A program made the translations under genes and the position numbers. Under the pieces are notes generated by a model. That model was not told the DNA's origin and did no database searches. It was given only the letters and a program-made list of their open reading frames with translations. Shown one piece after another: positions 14,018-15,186 of a DNA stretch of 15,186 nt (position 1 is its first letter; each line of letters opens with the position of its first letter). The stretch is from the NCBI RefSeq assembly GCF_049673005.1, contig NZ_JBATXB010000053.1, forward strand, positions 1 to 15,186. Reading direction: 5' to 3'. This DNA comes from Carnobacterium_A sp049673005 (GTDB lineage: Bacteria; Bacillota; Bacilli; Lactobacillales; Carnobacteriaceae).

Positions 14018-15186
14018 ATGAGCCAAGAAAGCAAAACGACTCCTAGAGTAGTTAATGGAGCAACGTACGTATCAGATAAATATTGGTGGAAAACAGTGGC
14101 TTTATTCTTCTTTGGCTGGGTTTTAATGTACGCAGACAGAACGATTTTAAATCCGATTATGCCACAAATTGCAAAAGAGTTTGATTTAAGTAATGCACAA
14201 TTAGGATTAGTTAGTAGTGTTTTCTTCCTAACTTACGCAATTACACAGATTCCCTTTGGAGTAATTGGTGATAAATATGGTAGGAAAATGGTTATTGCCA
14301 TCGGTTTCGTTTTTATGGGAATCGCAACATTCTTTAGTGGAATCCTTTCAGGTTTCGGTATGTTTATGATCTTTAGAGCTCTTACAGGAGTAGGTCAAGG
14401 TTCATACTATGGTCCACAATACGCATTATCAACTGAAGCGATTCCTACAAAGAATTTGACGCTTGGGAATGCAATCATAAATAGTGGAATGGCATTAGGT
14501 ACATCCGCTGGGTTCTTGATTTCAAGTAAATTGGTATTAGAAAACGGCGAACACTGGACATTACCGTTTAAAGTTATGGCAATCCCAACGGTTATAGTAG
14601 GTTTATTATTCTTCTTCCTTCTAAAAGAAAAAGTTGTTCGTCCAGAAGATCAAAAAGCTGCTCACGATACAGAGGGCGATGATAACCCTGCTGAAGTGAT
14701 TAAGAAAGTATCTCTTGGTGCTATTTTTAGAAACCGCAATCTTTTGTTAACATTTATTTTATGTTTCTGTTCACTTTATGGGTTCTTTGTAGTATTAACG
14801 TGGTTGCCACAATTCTTACAAGTTGAACGTGGTTTTGAAGGAACAAGCGTTGGTTTCATTTCATCTTTAGTTCCATGGGCTTCTATTCCTGGAGCGTTAT
14901 TATTTGCTCGTTTATCTGATAAATTCAAACGCACAAAAATATTTGTTTTTAGTTTAGTTCCGGTTGCGATGATTTCTATTTTCGCTATTGCTTTTGTAAC
15001 AGACCGCACATTGTTAATTGTTGCTTTAATTGCTTACGGTTTAACTGGTAAGTTAGCACTAGATCCTATTTTAGTAGCCTTTGTTGCTAAAAATGCACCA
15101 AAAGGTTCACTTTCTACTGCACTAAGTGCCTATAACTTTATTGGAATGTCTAGTTCAATTATAGCTCCTTTCTTAACAGGTTGGAT
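14018..15186 (+). CDS. MFS transporter, probable anion/ureide uptake (partial, 3' end cut)
   Basis: The frame is open from ATG 14018 to the window end, 389 residues without a stop. GGAGGA at 14005-14010 fixes the start. An upstream ATG at 14011 is out of frame. Membrane helices alternate with short loops. MFS motif A appears twice, as GVIGDKYGRKMV (81-92) and ARLSDKFKRTKI (297-308), marking the two six-helix halves. A charged cytoplasmic loop joins them (about 203-233). WVLMYADRTILNPIMPQI in helix 1 resembles the anion:cation symporter family, which carries organic acids such as hexuronates and phthalate. The position after allD suggests a ureide or related acid (allantoin, ureidoglycolate, oxalurate) as substrate, which is inference. 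About 40-60 residues are missing. Confidence 0.9.
   Translation, partial: MSQESKTTPRVVNGATYVSDKYWWKTVALFFFGWVLMYADRTILNPIMPQIAKEFDLSNAQLGLVSSVFFLTYAITQIPFGVIGDKYGRKMVIAIGFVFMGIATFFSGILSGFGMFMIFRALTGVGQGSYYGPQYALSTEAIPTKNLTLGNAIINSGMALGTSAGFLISSKLVLENGEHWTLPFKVMAIPTVIVGLLFFFLLKEKVVRPEDQKAAHDTEGDDNPAEVIKKVSLGAIFRNRNLLLTFILCFCSLYGFFVVLTWLPQFLQVERGFEGTSVGFISSLVPWASIPGALLFARLSDKFKRTKIFVFSLVPVAMISIFAIAFVTDRTLLIVALIAYGLTGKLALDPILVAFVAKNAPKGSLSTALSAYNFIGMSSSIIAPFLTGW

Noticed and set aside
1..15186. CRISPR arrays, insertion sequences, tRNA or rRNA genes, prophage or defence genes
   Set aside because: No regularly spaced repeats, transposase motifs, RNA gene sequences or defence domains were seen in reading the window.

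Overview
The window is AT-rich with Firmicute-style signals: strong AGGAGG ribosome sites, GTG and TTG starts, a Gram-positive lipoprotein signal and T-tailed hairpin terminators. Every recognised gene is on the plus strand. The gene families (a stand-alone mannose-type EIIB beside a PRD regulator, an efaCBA-ordered metal transporter, a class III fructose-1,6-bisphosphatase, and the secG / esterase / rnr / smpB group) point to Lactobacillales. A Carnobacterium- or Enterococcus-like bacterium fits best, but this is inference from family content, not a database match.

Layout. Bases 1-171 are the C-terminus of a PRD-containing regulator, followed by a hairpin, a near-consensus promoter and a mannose-family PTS EIIB gene (282-779). 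secG follows (896-1132) and ends in two tandem terminators. A regulated promoter with several overlapping palindromes then drives an ABC importer of the manganese/iron type (ATPase, permease and lipoprotein, joined by two ATGA overlaps, 1501-4003), closed by a strong terminator. Next is a tight operon of Est30-like carboxylesterase, RNase R and SmpB (4204-7846), also terminated. Monocistronic glutathione-peroxidase-like (7989-8459) and class III FBPase (8622-10601) genes follow. A two-gene unit of a histidine phosphatase and a Cof-type HAD phosphatase, both starting with TTG, runs to 12188 and is terminated.

The last 3 kb look like the start of a catabolic locus. A promoter with a cre-like site over its predicted start point and a roughly 220-base leader precede a clear ureidoglycolate dehydrogenase gene (allD, 12649-13719). 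An MFS transporter gene follows and is cut by the window end.

How the genes work together. SecG belongs to the protein translocase. RNase R and SmpB act in trans-translation and decay of stalled mRNA. The metal importer and the peroxidase both bear on metal and redox balance. FBPase, the phosphatases and the PTS component bear on carbon flow. AllD with the transporter suggests use of purine-derived ureides as a nitrogen source.

Most of the window is ordinary core genome. The parts most worth a second look are the leader upstream of allD (a strong Shine-Dalgarno site followed by an ATA codon and a 27-codon frame, with a 15-bp imperfect hairpin inside it), the palindrome-dense metal-transporter promoter, and the metal operon lying inside an otherwise conserved secG-est-rnr-smpB neighbourhood. 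I did not find a clearly new system.
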